DNA from: Blastobasis lacticolella
Lineage: Eukaryota > Arthropoda > Insecta > Lepidoptera > Blastobasidae
Direction of reading: 5' to 3'
DNA: 64,000 nucleotides
NCBI GenBank assembly: GCA_905147135.1
Contig: LR990059.1
Span: 15,523,001-15,587,000, forward strand
A model generated the notes under the pieces. The model saw nothing but the letters and a program-made list of their open reading frames with translations. It made no database searches and was not told where the DNA came from. A program made the position numbers and the translations under genes. Shown here piece after piece: positions 1-8,971 of this stretch. Numbering within the stretch: position 1 is the stretch's first letter; each line of letters begins with the position of its first letter.

Positions 1-118
1 TCAAATAGAAGTTGAAGCTTCATTATTAAACAAATCAATATGAACTTCATACATGAAACGGTAAATATTGTGGTGAAATCCTGCCCAAATACTCAAGACT
101 AACCTACAAAAATCGTAC

Positions 119-256
119 CTGTTTCGTCATGCCCTGGAAAGGGAGGGCACCCAGGATCACATTGTCATCCATCCTATCATACCAGCGTCGACTGGTGACC
201 TTCTCCATCACCACATTGTACAGCAATGTGGGGTAAAAGGTGACCCGCGCGAACAT
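119..256 (-). CDS. PTPMT1: PTPMT1-like mitochondrial phosphatase, first coding exon (partial gene)
   Basis: The minus-strand ATG at 254-256 opens 46 codons beginning [14 protein letters not shown] and continuing through [18 protein letters not shown] to MTKQ, then a GTACGA splice donor at 113-118. The pattern [12 protein letters not shown]-[IM]-D, V-I-L-G-A-L-P-F is the conserved N-terminus of PTPMT1, the dual-specificity-fold phosphatidylglycerophosphate phosphatase of the mitochondrial inner membrane (cardiolipin synthesis). The catalytic HCxxGxxR loop lies in later exons beyond the left edge, so the gene is partial here. The intron is phase 0. No TATA box is obvious upstream (257-480), which fits a housekeeping promoter. 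Family assignment is from recognised sequence pattern, not a search. Confidence 0.88.
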
Positions 257-582
257 TGAAGTGGTCTGACAAATGAACAGTTAGCTTAGTTATGGGGTAC
301 GCGGCAGCGCAGGCGTCGTGCGCTAAAGTAATAACGGCCGACCGCAGGTGGACCAATATCTACCATGGTGAAAGCTGGCTGGTCTCCGTGGTGGGGATTC
401 GAATAATTTTCTGATTCACACGAAAGAGAAATGTTGTGACGTTTGGCCGCCGATCACCTGTCAATGTCAAATTGACAATGACAGCGGTTTAGAGTTGCCA
501 TATCATTATGATATTTTTTATGGCTGCGTTCATTATGTATTAAAATATTTTATGTTAATGTATCCAAGTCGCTAGATTTTTT
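257..582 (-). promoter_or_regulatory. Probable 5' flank of the PTPMT1-like gene
   Basis: This is the upstream sequence of the minus-strand PTPMT1-like start codon. It is CpG-richer than the neighbouring DNA and contains an imperfect TGTCAATGTCAA / TTGACAATGACA inverted repeat around 458-482. No TATA box or conserved coding sequence is visible. Its promoter role is inferred from position only. Confidence 0.35.
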
Positions 583-664
583 GTGGGGCAAAGTTTAGAA
601 AATATTAGGGGAAGAAAATTGGCCTCATTCATGAACGAACTGGACTTAAGAGGAGAAATCCAAG

Positions 665-808
665 AGAAAAAAAAGGGGTTAAAAGGTTTTTACGGGGTCG
701 CCAACGCTTGGATGATGCCCCTGCTATTGCAAACGTCCATAGGCTACGGTGACTGCTTACCCATCAGACAGGCCATAAGCTTGTTTGCCGCCTTGGTGGT
801 ATAAAAAA
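665..808 (+). mobile_element. CR1/Jockey-type LINE 3' end fragment
   Basis: It carries 'aaaaggtttttacggggtcg', 'ttgcaaacgtccataggct', a 'cttgtttgccgccttggtgg' box and ends in 'tataaaaaaac'. The same block recurs at 4112, 28960, 35620, 57145 and 60709. In the best copy (57145) the upstream frame reads as the RT C-terminus (LWNELPGEVFPGEYNMES). It is 5' truncated. Confidence 0.7.
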
Positions 809-810
809 AC

Positions 811-1032
811 AGTAGGCTATGCTGGAGCAACCTGTGAAATGTTAACAGGGAAAGGATGTGTGCAAGGATCCATAGCGGGTCCTACATTCTAGAATCTGCT
901 GCTGGATCCATTATTGCAAATATTGGAGGGAAAAGAAAACGTATATGGACAGGCTTTCGCTAACGATGTGGTGGTGGTTATCTCTGGAATGACTTTGTTA
1001 AGTTCTGCTGCCGGATCGCAGAAGAAGTAATA
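811..1032 (+). mobile_element. R1-clade-like reverse transcriptase fragment, catalytically dead
   Basis: One frame reads VQGSIAGPTF, then a stop where Trp is expected, then NLLLDPLLQIL and QAFANDVVVVISG. This is RT domain motif 4 (QGS..GP..[FW]N) followed by motif 5, normally [YF]ADD. Here the first catalytic Asp is Asn (AND). The layout resembles R1-clade LINEs. It directly follows the CR1-type fragment. It is a short dead relic. Confidence 0.65.
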
Positions 1033-1102
1033 CTTAGAAACAAGTAAGCTAAACCAAATTATGTAGTGTATTGTGAATTATAAAGACTTGTGTAAAGTGT
1101 AA

Positions 1103-1149
1103 AGTGAAGTGTCCGCGTGTAAAAGTATTTTACACGCGGACACTTCACT
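1103..1149. repeat. Perfect 22-bp inverted repeat with 3-nt spacer
   Basis: Arms 1103-1124 and 1128-1149 are exact reverse complements (left arm agtgaagtgtccgcgtgtaa plus aa) separated only by 'gta'. Transcription from either strand would give a stable hairpin. No target duplication or second copy is seen in the window. Confidence 0.9.
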
Positions 1150-1411
1150 CACTATTATATTGAGCCAACAGTATTTTTAATGTATTTGTATATTGGTACG
1201 AAGAACTTTGGGGTTTTTTATATATCACTTAGGCAGCGGGAGGGTTCATCACTTATTTCATCACAGGATTATACATCCTTCCAGTGGCTTCCAGTGTTGC
1301 TACATAAAACGCAGAACTAGCGCCACAATTGACAGGTCAAATCTGTCGCAGTCAAGCTATAGGTATATTTTTTTCCTAGCACTTTTTCCTTTAAGGTTCG
1401 GAATACACTTG

Positions 1412-1503
1412 ACCATGATATAGGATTTTGGCAGATCAGGTAATTACAGTAGAGCGGCTGCCTTCACGTCTGTGACCCTGTTTACAGCAGAACCTAGCAG
1501 ATT
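1412..1503 (-). mobile_element. SINE-A 3' fragment
   Basis: On the minus strand it matches the 3' half of the tRNA-headed SINE seen complete at 29953-30317: the 'cagggtcacagagg', 'gtaattacctgatctgcc' and 'cctggatcatggtc' blocks. It is degenerate and lacks the tRNA-like head. Confidence 0.6.
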
Positions 1504-1925
1504 AGCGATATTACTCCGAGATAACGATTTAATGTAGATGCATTTTGACACCTACCACATCCCTAATAGGCGAGAATGTAGAGGGTCGACTAAAGTCCCG
1601 GTAAAAGTGTTGCCTAAAGTTCCGGCGAACATGTAGAGTACCCTTTACCACCCCACATATTTGTGCAACCAGTTACACCGTGCACGTAGTGGTTAAATCC
1701 TCTTTGTATTGACCACACGATTGTGAAGGAACGGATTATCGTCATTTTCAGGGTTCGTGGCGTCTACTACTAAACTTAGGCATTAATATAACTTGCCTAT
1801 GCTTCGTTTCATCTTTATACAAGGGTCACGTGTATTACGTAATACTAATTCAATAAATACTTTTTCATTACCATCTCAGGGGCCTAAACTAACCTCAATC
1901 ACGTGAGACGCCTGGTTTTTTTAAA

Positions 1926-2245
1926 TGTTATACGGTAGGCAAACAGGCAAGCGGGCCACCTGCTGCAAAGTGGTTACCGCTGCCTACAGACATTGCGTTG
2001 CCCACCTCTATAACACGTTGCTCTGGCAGCAAAAAGGCAAATGCCCCTCCACTGCCAAAGCCACGGTTCCCCAAATCTTCACCCCACGGAGCACTTATTA
2101 TAATTTAATTAAATAGTATTGTTGGGATGCGGTGTTTTGTTAAGTGGAGGTACTTCACCAGTCGGACGGCTCCGATTCGAACGGGATTCCCCGCTATGCC
2201 CTACCTCTCATGGTGGCAGATGAATGAGGCTTTTGCGAATCGACT
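1926..2245 (+). mobile_element. Short dispersed repeat, family C (SINE-like)
   Basis: It starts with 'tacggtaggcaaacaggcaa' and runs through 'cctctataacacgtt', 'ccactgccaaagccacggtt' and a distal 'aagtggaggtacttcaccag' block. Copies lie at 27296 and 46811. This layout is typical of abundant lepidopteran short repeats. The open frames inside it are not genes. Confidence 0.65.
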
Positions 2246-2384
2246 TTTCCCGAACGGGTTGTGCAGTTTATTTTATATTATTTTGAAGACCAACAGCCAA
2301 CCAACATAATATTAATATTCTCATGATACAGAAAGCCAATAATAGGTCTACGACGATAAAAGGTAGTTCGGAAGGTAGTCTTCA

Positions 2385-2525
2385 GTCATCGTGGAACGTC
2401 TTGCTGAAGGATCATGCTCAGCTTCCTGCAATCGGCATTCACCTGCAGCCGTTAGCAAATCGTCGCTCCACCTGACTAGAGGGCGTCCTTCACTGCGTTT
2501 GCCGAGTCGCGATCGTTACCCCTAC
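2385..2525 (-). mobile_element. LINE ORF2 C-terminal fragment
   Basis: The minus strand translates as GKRSEGRPLVRWSDDLL followed by Ala/Gly/Cys-rich residues. This matches the G-R-P..RW.DDL signature at the C-terminus of several insect non-LTR retrotransposons. It has no intact frame. Confidence 0.5.
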
Positions 2526-2854
2526 AGGGACTACCAAACTAAATTATTTTCTGCTCAAGAGTTCTGAGTAAAGCGAGGGGTCCGATATGTCCATAACCTG
2601 AGAAGACACTGCTATATTCCCTTAGTTATACTGTACTTAGTTTCCCCGTTTTTAATATACTTCAGTATAATTACATTTGTAAATATTTTTTAAAGTATTT
2701 AAACACTTATGTAATTAAAACATGAATTATCTAAAGGTTCGGCTGCGCACCGTCGTTACTTTATTTTATAGCAGTAACATTAGGACATGTCTTATTTTAA
2801 GTAGGTACTAGAATTTATAATTCGTAATATGAATATGGTAGTTCACAAATAAAT

Positions 2855-2860
2855 TTTATT
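2855..2860 (-). promoter_or_regulatory. Polyadenylation signal of the Kunitz gene
   Basis: AATAAA on the minus strand begins at the last base of the TAA stop codon (CAC TAAATAAA), so the 3' UTR before the cleavage site would be very short. Confidence 0.6.
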
Positions 2861-4370
2861 TAGTGTCTATCGAGTTTCATGTAATAACTGCAGGCAAATT
2901 CACACTCGTCGATACTGTAGAATCTGTTCCCATTGCCACCGCAACCCGACCAGATGAACGGCTTGCACTCACGCGTGTGCATATCGAAGTAGTAACTGTA
3001 AAACAAGTACGAAATTAGATTTGTATAATAACATAATTATAAAATTCTTAAATATTTATTACAATGAAGCGATCGTAAGTACAAGTTCCTCAACAAATTA
3101 TGCGGCAAACATATTGAATAAAATCTTGCTCGTCATATATTCACAGGCGTTTCTAGCGTTATTATCACGAATCATTGTCTACTCGTATTGTATACCGACC
3201 TACTTAAGCAAATGTTTTAGAATAAGGTATTTATGGATAATACGGCTATGATACACAATGAAACAAAGGTTTTATTTTCTGGTGTCCATATTATGCATCT
3301 GTATCCTAACGAAGTTTTACTTCAAGAAATGCATACCTAAATCTCGGCATTGGTGTTCGAATTTTAAAACTTAAAGCATGGGCGTTCATCGCTGAACTTG
3401 CCTCCGACCCTACTTCGGTCTTGGAACATTGTAAAGAAACTGTTGCAAATATTGGAAACAAAACAAACGAAAACTATTTGCAACAGTTCCAAGCCCCTCA
3501 GTTCACTATTTTATGACCGTTTTACTATAGATAGTTAGAATTAACGGTTTTCATAATGTTACGAAGAGACACGTCCAAGTAGAGAGCGTCGGTGGCCTAT
3601 TTGTTAATGGGTTCGGATTACCCCGCGGTACCGGGTTCGAACCCCAGTGCCCTTGAAATTACTATACCTGTGCCGTTATGTACCAATGACTCTTTTCTGA
3701 GTTATGTACGTTAGTTGAACACTAGCCGATGTTCTTATGGTGAGGAAAAACATTGTGAGGAAACCTGCTCATTCAGGCGACTGAATGCGTAACTTTGATC
3801 AAATCTTTCTTCAATCAAGGTTCAAGCCGTGAATGATATCGATGCTGGGAAATTTATCGCGATTAAAAGGTTACTCACCTAGGATAGTTTCCACCGCATA
3901 ATCCTTTATATCTGGGCAGTTCGCAATCACTCCTTGATTTCAGACCTGTAACAGATTATAACATTTTATAATTACATATTGTTGTCTGAAAACGATTCGT
4001 AAGGAATCCGCTCAGGCAGTCTACAAACCGTATTATAACTAAATACTCTATAAGTACTAAAACTAATTCCGATCAAACAATACCTAACACGCTGTAATAA
4101 CTTTGTACCTTTCTCCCAGGCACACTAAAGCTCCCTGGAGAGGTTTACCCTGGAGAGTACAACATGGAGTTCTTTAAGATAGGGGTGAAAAGGTGTTCAC
4201 AGGGTCGGTAGCACGTGATTGACACCCGGTATTGCAAAGGTCCATAGACTGCGGTAATTCCTTACCATCAGGCTGGCGGAAAGCCGGTATAAAAAAAAGA
4301 AAGGCTTACCATAACCGAAATGAACCACGGATGCCAACAGCAAAATCCACGTGAAGACTTTAGCAGCCAT
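2860..4370 (-). CDS. Secreted single-domain Kunitz (BPTI-type) protein
   Basis: Three exons join to 87 aa: 4310-4370, 3879-3945 and 2860-2995, with GTAAGC and GTGAGT donors and TTACAG acceptors. Residues 1-20 (MAAKVFTWILLL...) form a signal peptide. One Kunitz domain follows with exact cysteine spacing C-x8-C-x15-C-x7-C-x12-C-x3-C (CELPRYKGLC, the YYFD motif, SGCGGN.N.F, ECEFAC). Kunitz domains usually inhibit serine proteases through the residue after the second Cys. Here that P1 residue is Gly rather than Lys/Arg, so classical trypsin inhibition is doubtful; immune, seminal, silk or venom-like roles are possible. The C-terminus is SYYMKLDRH. The stop codon is embedded in TAAATAAA. Intron 1 holds a LINE fragment, and intron 2 holds a SINE and a hairpin. 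Confidence 0.93.
3424..3493. repeat. Intronic hairpin with a 13-nt interruption
   Basis: The right arm tatttgcaacagttccaag (3475-3493) is the reverse complement of cttggaa plus ctgttgcaaata on the left (3424-3451), except for 13 extra bases in the left arm. The loop is about 23 nt. It lies in intron 2 of the Kunitz gene. Confidence 0.7.
3586..3830 (+). mobile_element. SINE-A copy, 5' part
   Basis: It has the 'agagcgtcggtggc' start, a B-box-like 'gggttcgaacccc', then 'gtaccaatgactcttttctg', 'agttatgta' and 'gaaacctgctcattcaggcg'. It is inserted in intron 2 of the Kunitz gene, antisense to it, and its 3' end is lost. Confidence 0.8.
4112..4297 (+). mobile_element. CR1/Jockey-type LINE 3' end fragment
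   Basis: It contains the 'ccctggagagtacaacatgg' block, the 'gtattgcaaaggtccataga' block and a terminal 'ggtataaaaaaaaga'. It belongs to the same family as 57145-57392 and lies in intron 1 of the Kunitz gene, ending only about 8 bp from the exon 1 splice donor. Confidence 0.7.
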
Positions 4371-4382
4371 CTTGGGATACTG

Positions 4383-4421
4383 TACTGAGCTGTTATTGGT
4401 ACCGAACTCGATGTATTTATC
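4383..4421 (-). promoter_or_regulatory. Core promoter of the Kunitz gene
   Basis: On the minus strand a TATA-like GATAAATAC (4413-4421) lies about 30 bp before a TCAGTA initiator (4383-4388), the usual arthropod spacing. The predicted start is near 4386, giving a 5' UTR of about 16 nt before the ATG at 4370. Confidence 0.6.
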
Positions 4422-4429
4422 AACTCGTT

Positions 4430-5010
4430 AAGTGTTTTCGGCCATAATTAGTAACGGATATATTTAGTTACTAATTAGATAAGACGTTACAGAAAATGCA
4501 CCTTTAATTGTTTACTCCTATCTCGGTGAAGTGTTAATTGAGTTGTAATTAAACTTTAATTAATGTGTTATCTAACTATTAGTAGAATTTCTCCGGAGAT
4601 TCTATCGGTCGCTCTAAAACAAGCGTTTTTATGACATTTCTGTTTAGGTACAGTCGTGAGGTGTCCGTCTAGGGAAATTGCCATTTGTAACATACCTAAA
4701 TAAAACAATTGCGGCTTTTTGAAACGGTACTCTTTGGGAGCAATTTACGTTTCAGTTTACATGATTGTCATTAACTTGTTTTTAGGAATAACATTGCAAA
4801 AACTTTTTAAATTTTTTGACAAATTCAATAAAATAGTCGGGCCACAAATTTCTATGATTTTGGCTGAGCCTTAAGTCCACGTGAAAGTTGCGACTTCTAT
4901 TGTCATTGGACGATGAAGCTACATTTTGGAGCTCTGTGTATTCCTTGTTTAGTCAATTTAGACTTGGGGTGCGAACCTTAAATTGAACGTTGCCTTTTTG
5001 AGCAATATGG
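4430..5010. other. AT-rich intergenic stretch, nothing recognised
   Basis: I see no coding exon, RNA gene or clear repeat. It is upstream of the Kunitz promoter, so enhancers are possible but none can be named. Confidence 0.4.
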
Positions 5011-5016
5011 TCGCAA

Positions 5017-5142
5017 GGACGTGATCCAATCTAGTCAGGTTCCCCTGGCAACAGGGTCACGAAGGTCAAATGGCAATTATTTGCTACGGCTGTAATGATC
5101 TGATTTGCAAATCTTGGATCATGGTCAAAGCAGATCAATTTT
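5017..5142 (+). mobile_element. SINE-A 3' fragment
   Basis: It matches 'gatccaatctagtcaggttc', 'aacagggtcacgaaggtc' and 'cttggatcatggtcaaagc' of SINE-A. It is headless and degenerate. Confidence 0.65.
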
Positions 5143-5990
5143 CTTGAATTCTTCACGCGCGAAAAATGGTGAAGAGATAACGGAGGATATAATAGCATAG
5201 ATGTCTATAAATGACACAGAAACCAAACCTCTGCTAAATTTACAGGTTTTTGGTTAGGATTGGACTTGGCACGGGAGGATTAAATTAAATAAAACGAATC
5301 GTGACATAATTCTTTTTAAGATTCCATCTCTGTTCCTCAATACTCAATACTCAAATGTTTATTGCTTCATAACAGTAATTTTAAATTTTAAAAACGGGCA
5401 CTGCAATATTAAAAACTTAAATATACTAGGGTTATAATTATTTTCTAATTTTAATAACAATATAAGTAGGTATATTATCTACCTACTATGGTTATTAACA
5501 AGCCAATCTTTATTAGTTTAATATTAAATAATATAAGTAAAAGTTTTTTTTTTGTTTTTTGGTATCTACATATTGTAAAGTTTACTTAGGCAGACAAAAA
5601 CCACGATTTAATAAAAAGTATATATGTAAGTATCATTTACAATATTGTATATATCTAACCGAATGTCCTATTTTCTATTAATTATATACAAGTTTAATAA
5701 ATCTAAAAGTAGAGAAGTTTTATAGGTAGGTGTACATGTACATACATAAATAATAACTTAAATACAATACATATGTAAATGGTAATACCTGAATGGTGAA
5801 AAGTAAGTGGTAATACCTGAATGGTCAAGTGTGAGTGTGATACTTAATGGCATATGCAATTCCGACAGCCGATTAAAAAAAACAGTAATTCAAATTAATT
5901 ATTAATTACACGAAATACCTTACCGTGTAATAACGCCATCGAGTGAGACATGCCGAACTACACTTAAAGTAGCAGTCATATCACCCATTC
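5143..5990. other. AT-rich intergenic stretch with a small hairpin and a tandem duplication
   Basis: There is no gene. It holds an imperfect hairpin at 5451-5498 (ttaataac...aagtaggta against tacctactatggttattaa) and two 18-bp copies of tggtaatacctgaatggt at 5780-5797 and 5808-5825 with period 28. Confidence 0.5.
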
Positions 5991-5992
5991 GT

Positions 5993-6232
5993 CATCACAG
6001 CCCATAACAATCCACTGCAGGACTTCGGGCCTCTCCCACGAAAGGGGAGGTCATTGCCATAATCTCCACGCTTGGCAGGCGGGTTGGAGATCGCAGTGCA
6101 GTTGATGTAAATCTACCCATAAAGATGCTGCTGCCCATCTTTCGGATTTGTCCCTTAGTCGCCTCTTACGACACCCACGGGAAGAGATGGGGTGGTGCTA
6201 TTCTCTGAGGTGGCGGCACCACACACCACATT
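5993..6232 (-). mobile_element. Family D short retroelement, full length
   Basis: It is nearly identical (a handful of mismatches over about 240 bp) to 52967-53209 and has the same two ends. On the minus strand it runs from 'gtggtgtgtggtgccgcc' through 'gtgtcgtaagaggcgact' and 'gccaagcgtggagattatgg' to 'gggctgtgatg'. Shared 5' ends argue against random LINE truncation. Confidence 0.8.
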
Positions 6233-6530
6233 AGCTAGAGATTAATACTTAATTAGTCTGGAACCTTAATGGAAACACTGCTTCATTTTTTACTTTTTGT
6301 AGGAGGATGGCAGTTGGACGAGGTGGTGCTCCGCCGATCCTAACATACATGCTCGCCATTGCTGCACGGTAAGGAGCCTGATGAGGTGACGCTGTAATTC
6401 CCCTAGTTTGACTACCTGGTCCTTCCATCCGGTCACCAAGCGGCAGGTAGGGCAAACTGGGATTTTCTTGAGATGGCGAGGCAGTCTTTCACTGGCTAAC
6501 TATAGCTTCTTGGATCCCTACGTGTTACGG

Positions 6531-6608
6531 TCAGCCAGCGTGGCCAGCGTAGCCACCGTGGTCACCGTGCTTCGGATTCCGCAGACCTCCGGAGCCAGGC
6601 AGCCGGTA
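6531..6608 (-). CDS. Possible terminal exon of a His/Gly-rich secreted protein
   Basis: On the minus strand a good acceptor (ccactacag) is followed by 25 codons reading YRLPGSGGLRNPKHGDHGG then YAGHAG and a stop. The composition resembles C-termini of low-complexity cuticular or peritrophic proteins. No matching upstream exon is identified, so the gene is unproven and could be chance. Confidence 0.28.
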   Translation of the reverse strand, partial: YRLPGSGGLRNPKHGDHGGYAGHAG

Positions 6609-6628
6609 CTGTAGTGGTGCTATTGTAG

Positions 6629-6722
6629 AGCAGTGTTCAACTAATGTACATAACTCAGAAAAGTGCTATTGGTAACTACGTGGCGGCGCTGGGGTTCGAA
6701 CCCGGTACCACTCCACCGACGC
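6629..6722 (-). mobile_element. SINE-A 5' (tRNA-like head) fragment
   Basis: The reverse strand carries the tRNA-like head with B box 'gggttcgaaccc' followed by 'agttatgtacattagttgaa'. The remainder is missing. Confidence 0.75.
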
Positions 6723-7049
6723 TTGTAACAGTGATTAACGGTATCACTTACAAATAGTAAGAGGATTAAACCACTCTGTAGTTTGGCATAATTTATGTAA
6801 AAAAAATTACGTACCTACTCGTAAAACTAATAAAAACTATAATAAAGTATATTTAATATTTGTAATGTAAAACTAATGTAGTAATAAATCGAGCGCGTTG
6901 AACTCTTTTATAGTGTAGATAAATCTACCAATAAAACCAATTGGTAAACCAATCAATACAAAAGACATAAACGGGAGCTACTTTCTGAGAAACACTTTAC
7001 AGTCTGTGTTAGGTTTTGCAGTCGAACAATTTTAGTTAAATTTGAAATT

Positions 7050-7190
7050 TCTTTTTATTGCAGTGACAAAAGAGCAGACAGCCACCTGATGGTAAGCGGT
7101 AACCTTCGCCCATAACATCTACGATTCATGCATTTAGGTTGCAGATAACAAAAATGCAGAACCGCAGGTGCATATTTCAGACAGTACATA
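7050..7190 (+). mobile_element. Family E short repeat, 5' half
   Basis: It carries 'gtgacaaaagagcagacagc', 'cacctgatggtaagcggtaa' and 'gcagaaccgcaggtg'. It matches the proximal half of the elements at 53786 and (reverse) 20062 and 15128. Confidence 0.65.
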
Positions 7191-7515
7191 AAATAAATTA
7201 CATACGTTGCCTTGCCTTATTAGCACAACTTAACAGGGTTAGCACTAAAAATAATTTTCCCAATATTCCCTTTTTGTAATCCCAGTAATAACCCGTGGTA
7301 TTCTGGAACACTGTGGGGTCGGCGAAGGGGCCACGTCGGCTTTAATCTGTCCTGGCTATACGTATTCCTTATAAGAAAAGCAAGATGGCGATCTAGCTGA
7401 TTCTCCTCAGGCTGATCACGGGGACACTTCGACAGAATGTAACGCCAAAACAATCCTCGAGGCCAGAGGTGTTTTTTCCGATAATATTTTATTTTTTCCA
7501 CAAATATTTAAATTT

Positions 7516-7792
7516 TAGAGCGTCGGTGGTCGGGCGTTGTTCTAATCCCGCTGCAGCCATGTACCAATGACTCTTTGCTGAGTTATGTACATTAGTTGAG
7601 GGATGAAACTTGCTAATTCAGGCAACTGAATTTGTAACCATGATCCAATCTGGTCAGATTCCCCTGGTAGCAGGGTCACGGAGGTCAGATGGCAGTCGCT
7701 TTACTGTAATTACCTGATCGCAAAATTCTGGATCATGGTCAAGGCGGATGCCGGACACAACCGGGACATTAACGCCAAGATGATGATGATTT
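7516..7792 (+). mobile_element. SINE-A copy with internal deletion
   Basis: It begins 'gagcgtcggtggtcgg', includes 'gtaccaatgactctttgctg', 'gatccaatctggtcagattc' and 'cacaaccgggacattaacgc', and ends in a (gat)n tail. The tRNA-like head is shortened. Confidence 0.8.
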
Positions 7793-8082
7793 AGTTTTTT
7801 CGACCGGTATCTGGATCCGTAAGGCTCGTAAGTCAGTGTCTTGATAAAACAAGGGCAACTCGTCTATATTGAGACCTGTCTCCCCGTGGTCCTTTACGTA
7901 ATCACTGGACCGTTGTCTTTTTCCTGAGCCGGGAGATGTAAATCCAGTACGTAGGGACAGCGGCCTTCACTTTGCACTGCTCCGCGGAAGCTGTACCGCG
8001 CTGGTTACAGTTGTTCCTCTTCCTTTCGACCAATGTGAAGCCAGCTTCTTTAATTGAGCTTGCTTCGACTGGTGATCAAAGG

Positions 8083-8157
8083 ATGGAGCAGCGCACGCTG
8101 GGCGGCGGCGGCGACAGCGGGCCGCCCGCGCTTTCGAATCCACCGCCGGCGCCGATG
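8083..8157 (+). CDS. Possible first coding exon of an unknown gene
   Basis: The ATG at 8083 has a purine at -3 (caaaggATGG) and opens 25 codons, MEQRTLGGGGDSGPP then ALSNPPPAPM, ending at a GTAGCG donor (phase 0). This short stretch is strikingly GC-rich in AT-rich DNA and reads like the Gly/Pro-rich N-terminus of a regulatory protein. A second donor (GTAATG) is possible 11 bases further on. The product is not recognised. Candidate downstream exons with matching phase lie at 16414, 19465 and 21367. Confidence 0.3.
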
Positions 8158-8159
8158 GT

Positions 8160-8335
8160 AGCGGATGGTAATGGTAATACGATTGTAAGGCCTCATGCGT
8201 TGCGTTGGCTACCTTATCCTTCATACCGGAACACAACAATGCAAGCGGCAGAAACACATAAGGCGATGGTACTCACCCAGGCTGACTCCTCAGGTTTGAC
8301 AGAGTACTACCACCTGATGAAATACAATATTTAAA
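8160..8335 (+). mobile_element. Family E short repeat, 3' half
   Basis: It contains 'gttggctaccttatccttc', 'aaggcgatggtactcaccca' and 'ctcctcaggtttgac'. The same blocks occur reversed at 20062-20365 and forward at 53786-54055. It abuts the candidate exon at 8083-8157. Confidence 0.6.
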
Positions 8336-8429
8336 CATTATATTAAGGCCTGATTTATATTCGCCCGCGAGATCGAACTGCCCAGGCCGAAATGACGCGA
8401 AATTATCAACTAGATATGAAAAACACATA

Positions 8430-8640
8430 GAAAGCTACACTATCCAGAAGAAACACTACACACTTTTAAAAAACGTGTCAAGGAGCATTATCTATCTCTG
8501 TCTAGTTGTACATAGATATGTATGTATAGTATTGTATTATTAATATAAGTTTATATTATTAATTATTATACCTATTTTAGCTTTAAGTCCGCCACTGTAC
8601 TTTTGTGCATAAAGCTTAAATAAATAAATAAATATTATAT
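8430..8640 (+). mobile_element. LINE 3' end with (AAAT)n tail
   Basis: One frame reads TFKKRVKEHYLSLS then a stop, the usual end of Jockey/CR1 ORF2. It is followed by an AT-rich 3' UTR, 'ctttaagtccgccactgtac' and a tail of aaataaataaat. The UTR block recurs reversed at 53655-53760. Confidence 0.65.
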
Positions 8641-8689
8641 TTATTTGAGAAGATAAGTATGTTAAGTATTTTAGTATTTATTCTATATC

Positions 8690-8850
8690 GCGCAAGTCGA
8701 TCTGCTTTACTTATCACACCTCTCTTCTGTAGGCCTGCTGGAAGAAATTTCTTTTAGAAAGTAGTGCCTGTTGTGTCGTCTATATGTATGCTGTTTCTTT
8801 ATGTATTTTACTGTGTGCAATAAAATGTTAAATAAATAAATAAACAATTG
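8690..8850 (+). mobile_element. Second LINE 3' UTR with (AAAT)n tail
   Basis: It contains 'ggcctgctggaagaaatttc', 'tttatgtattttactgtgtg' and 'caataaaatgttaaataaat', which is the layout of a non-LTR 3' end with its own AATAAA. No coding remains. Confidence 0.55.
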
Positions 8851-8971
8851 TGGGGTCTCTAGGGCAAAACCCCAATGTAAGCAGCACTAACTTCCCACGT
8901 TATTTAGGTAAATTCTAGTATTTGGCCTGCTAATGATAAGCAACACAGACCTCATGGTATTGTAGCATAGG

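Noticed and set aside
7220..7501. 93-codon minus ORF
   Set aside because: No domain is recognised and the composition suggests a decayed transposon. It is not supported as a gene.
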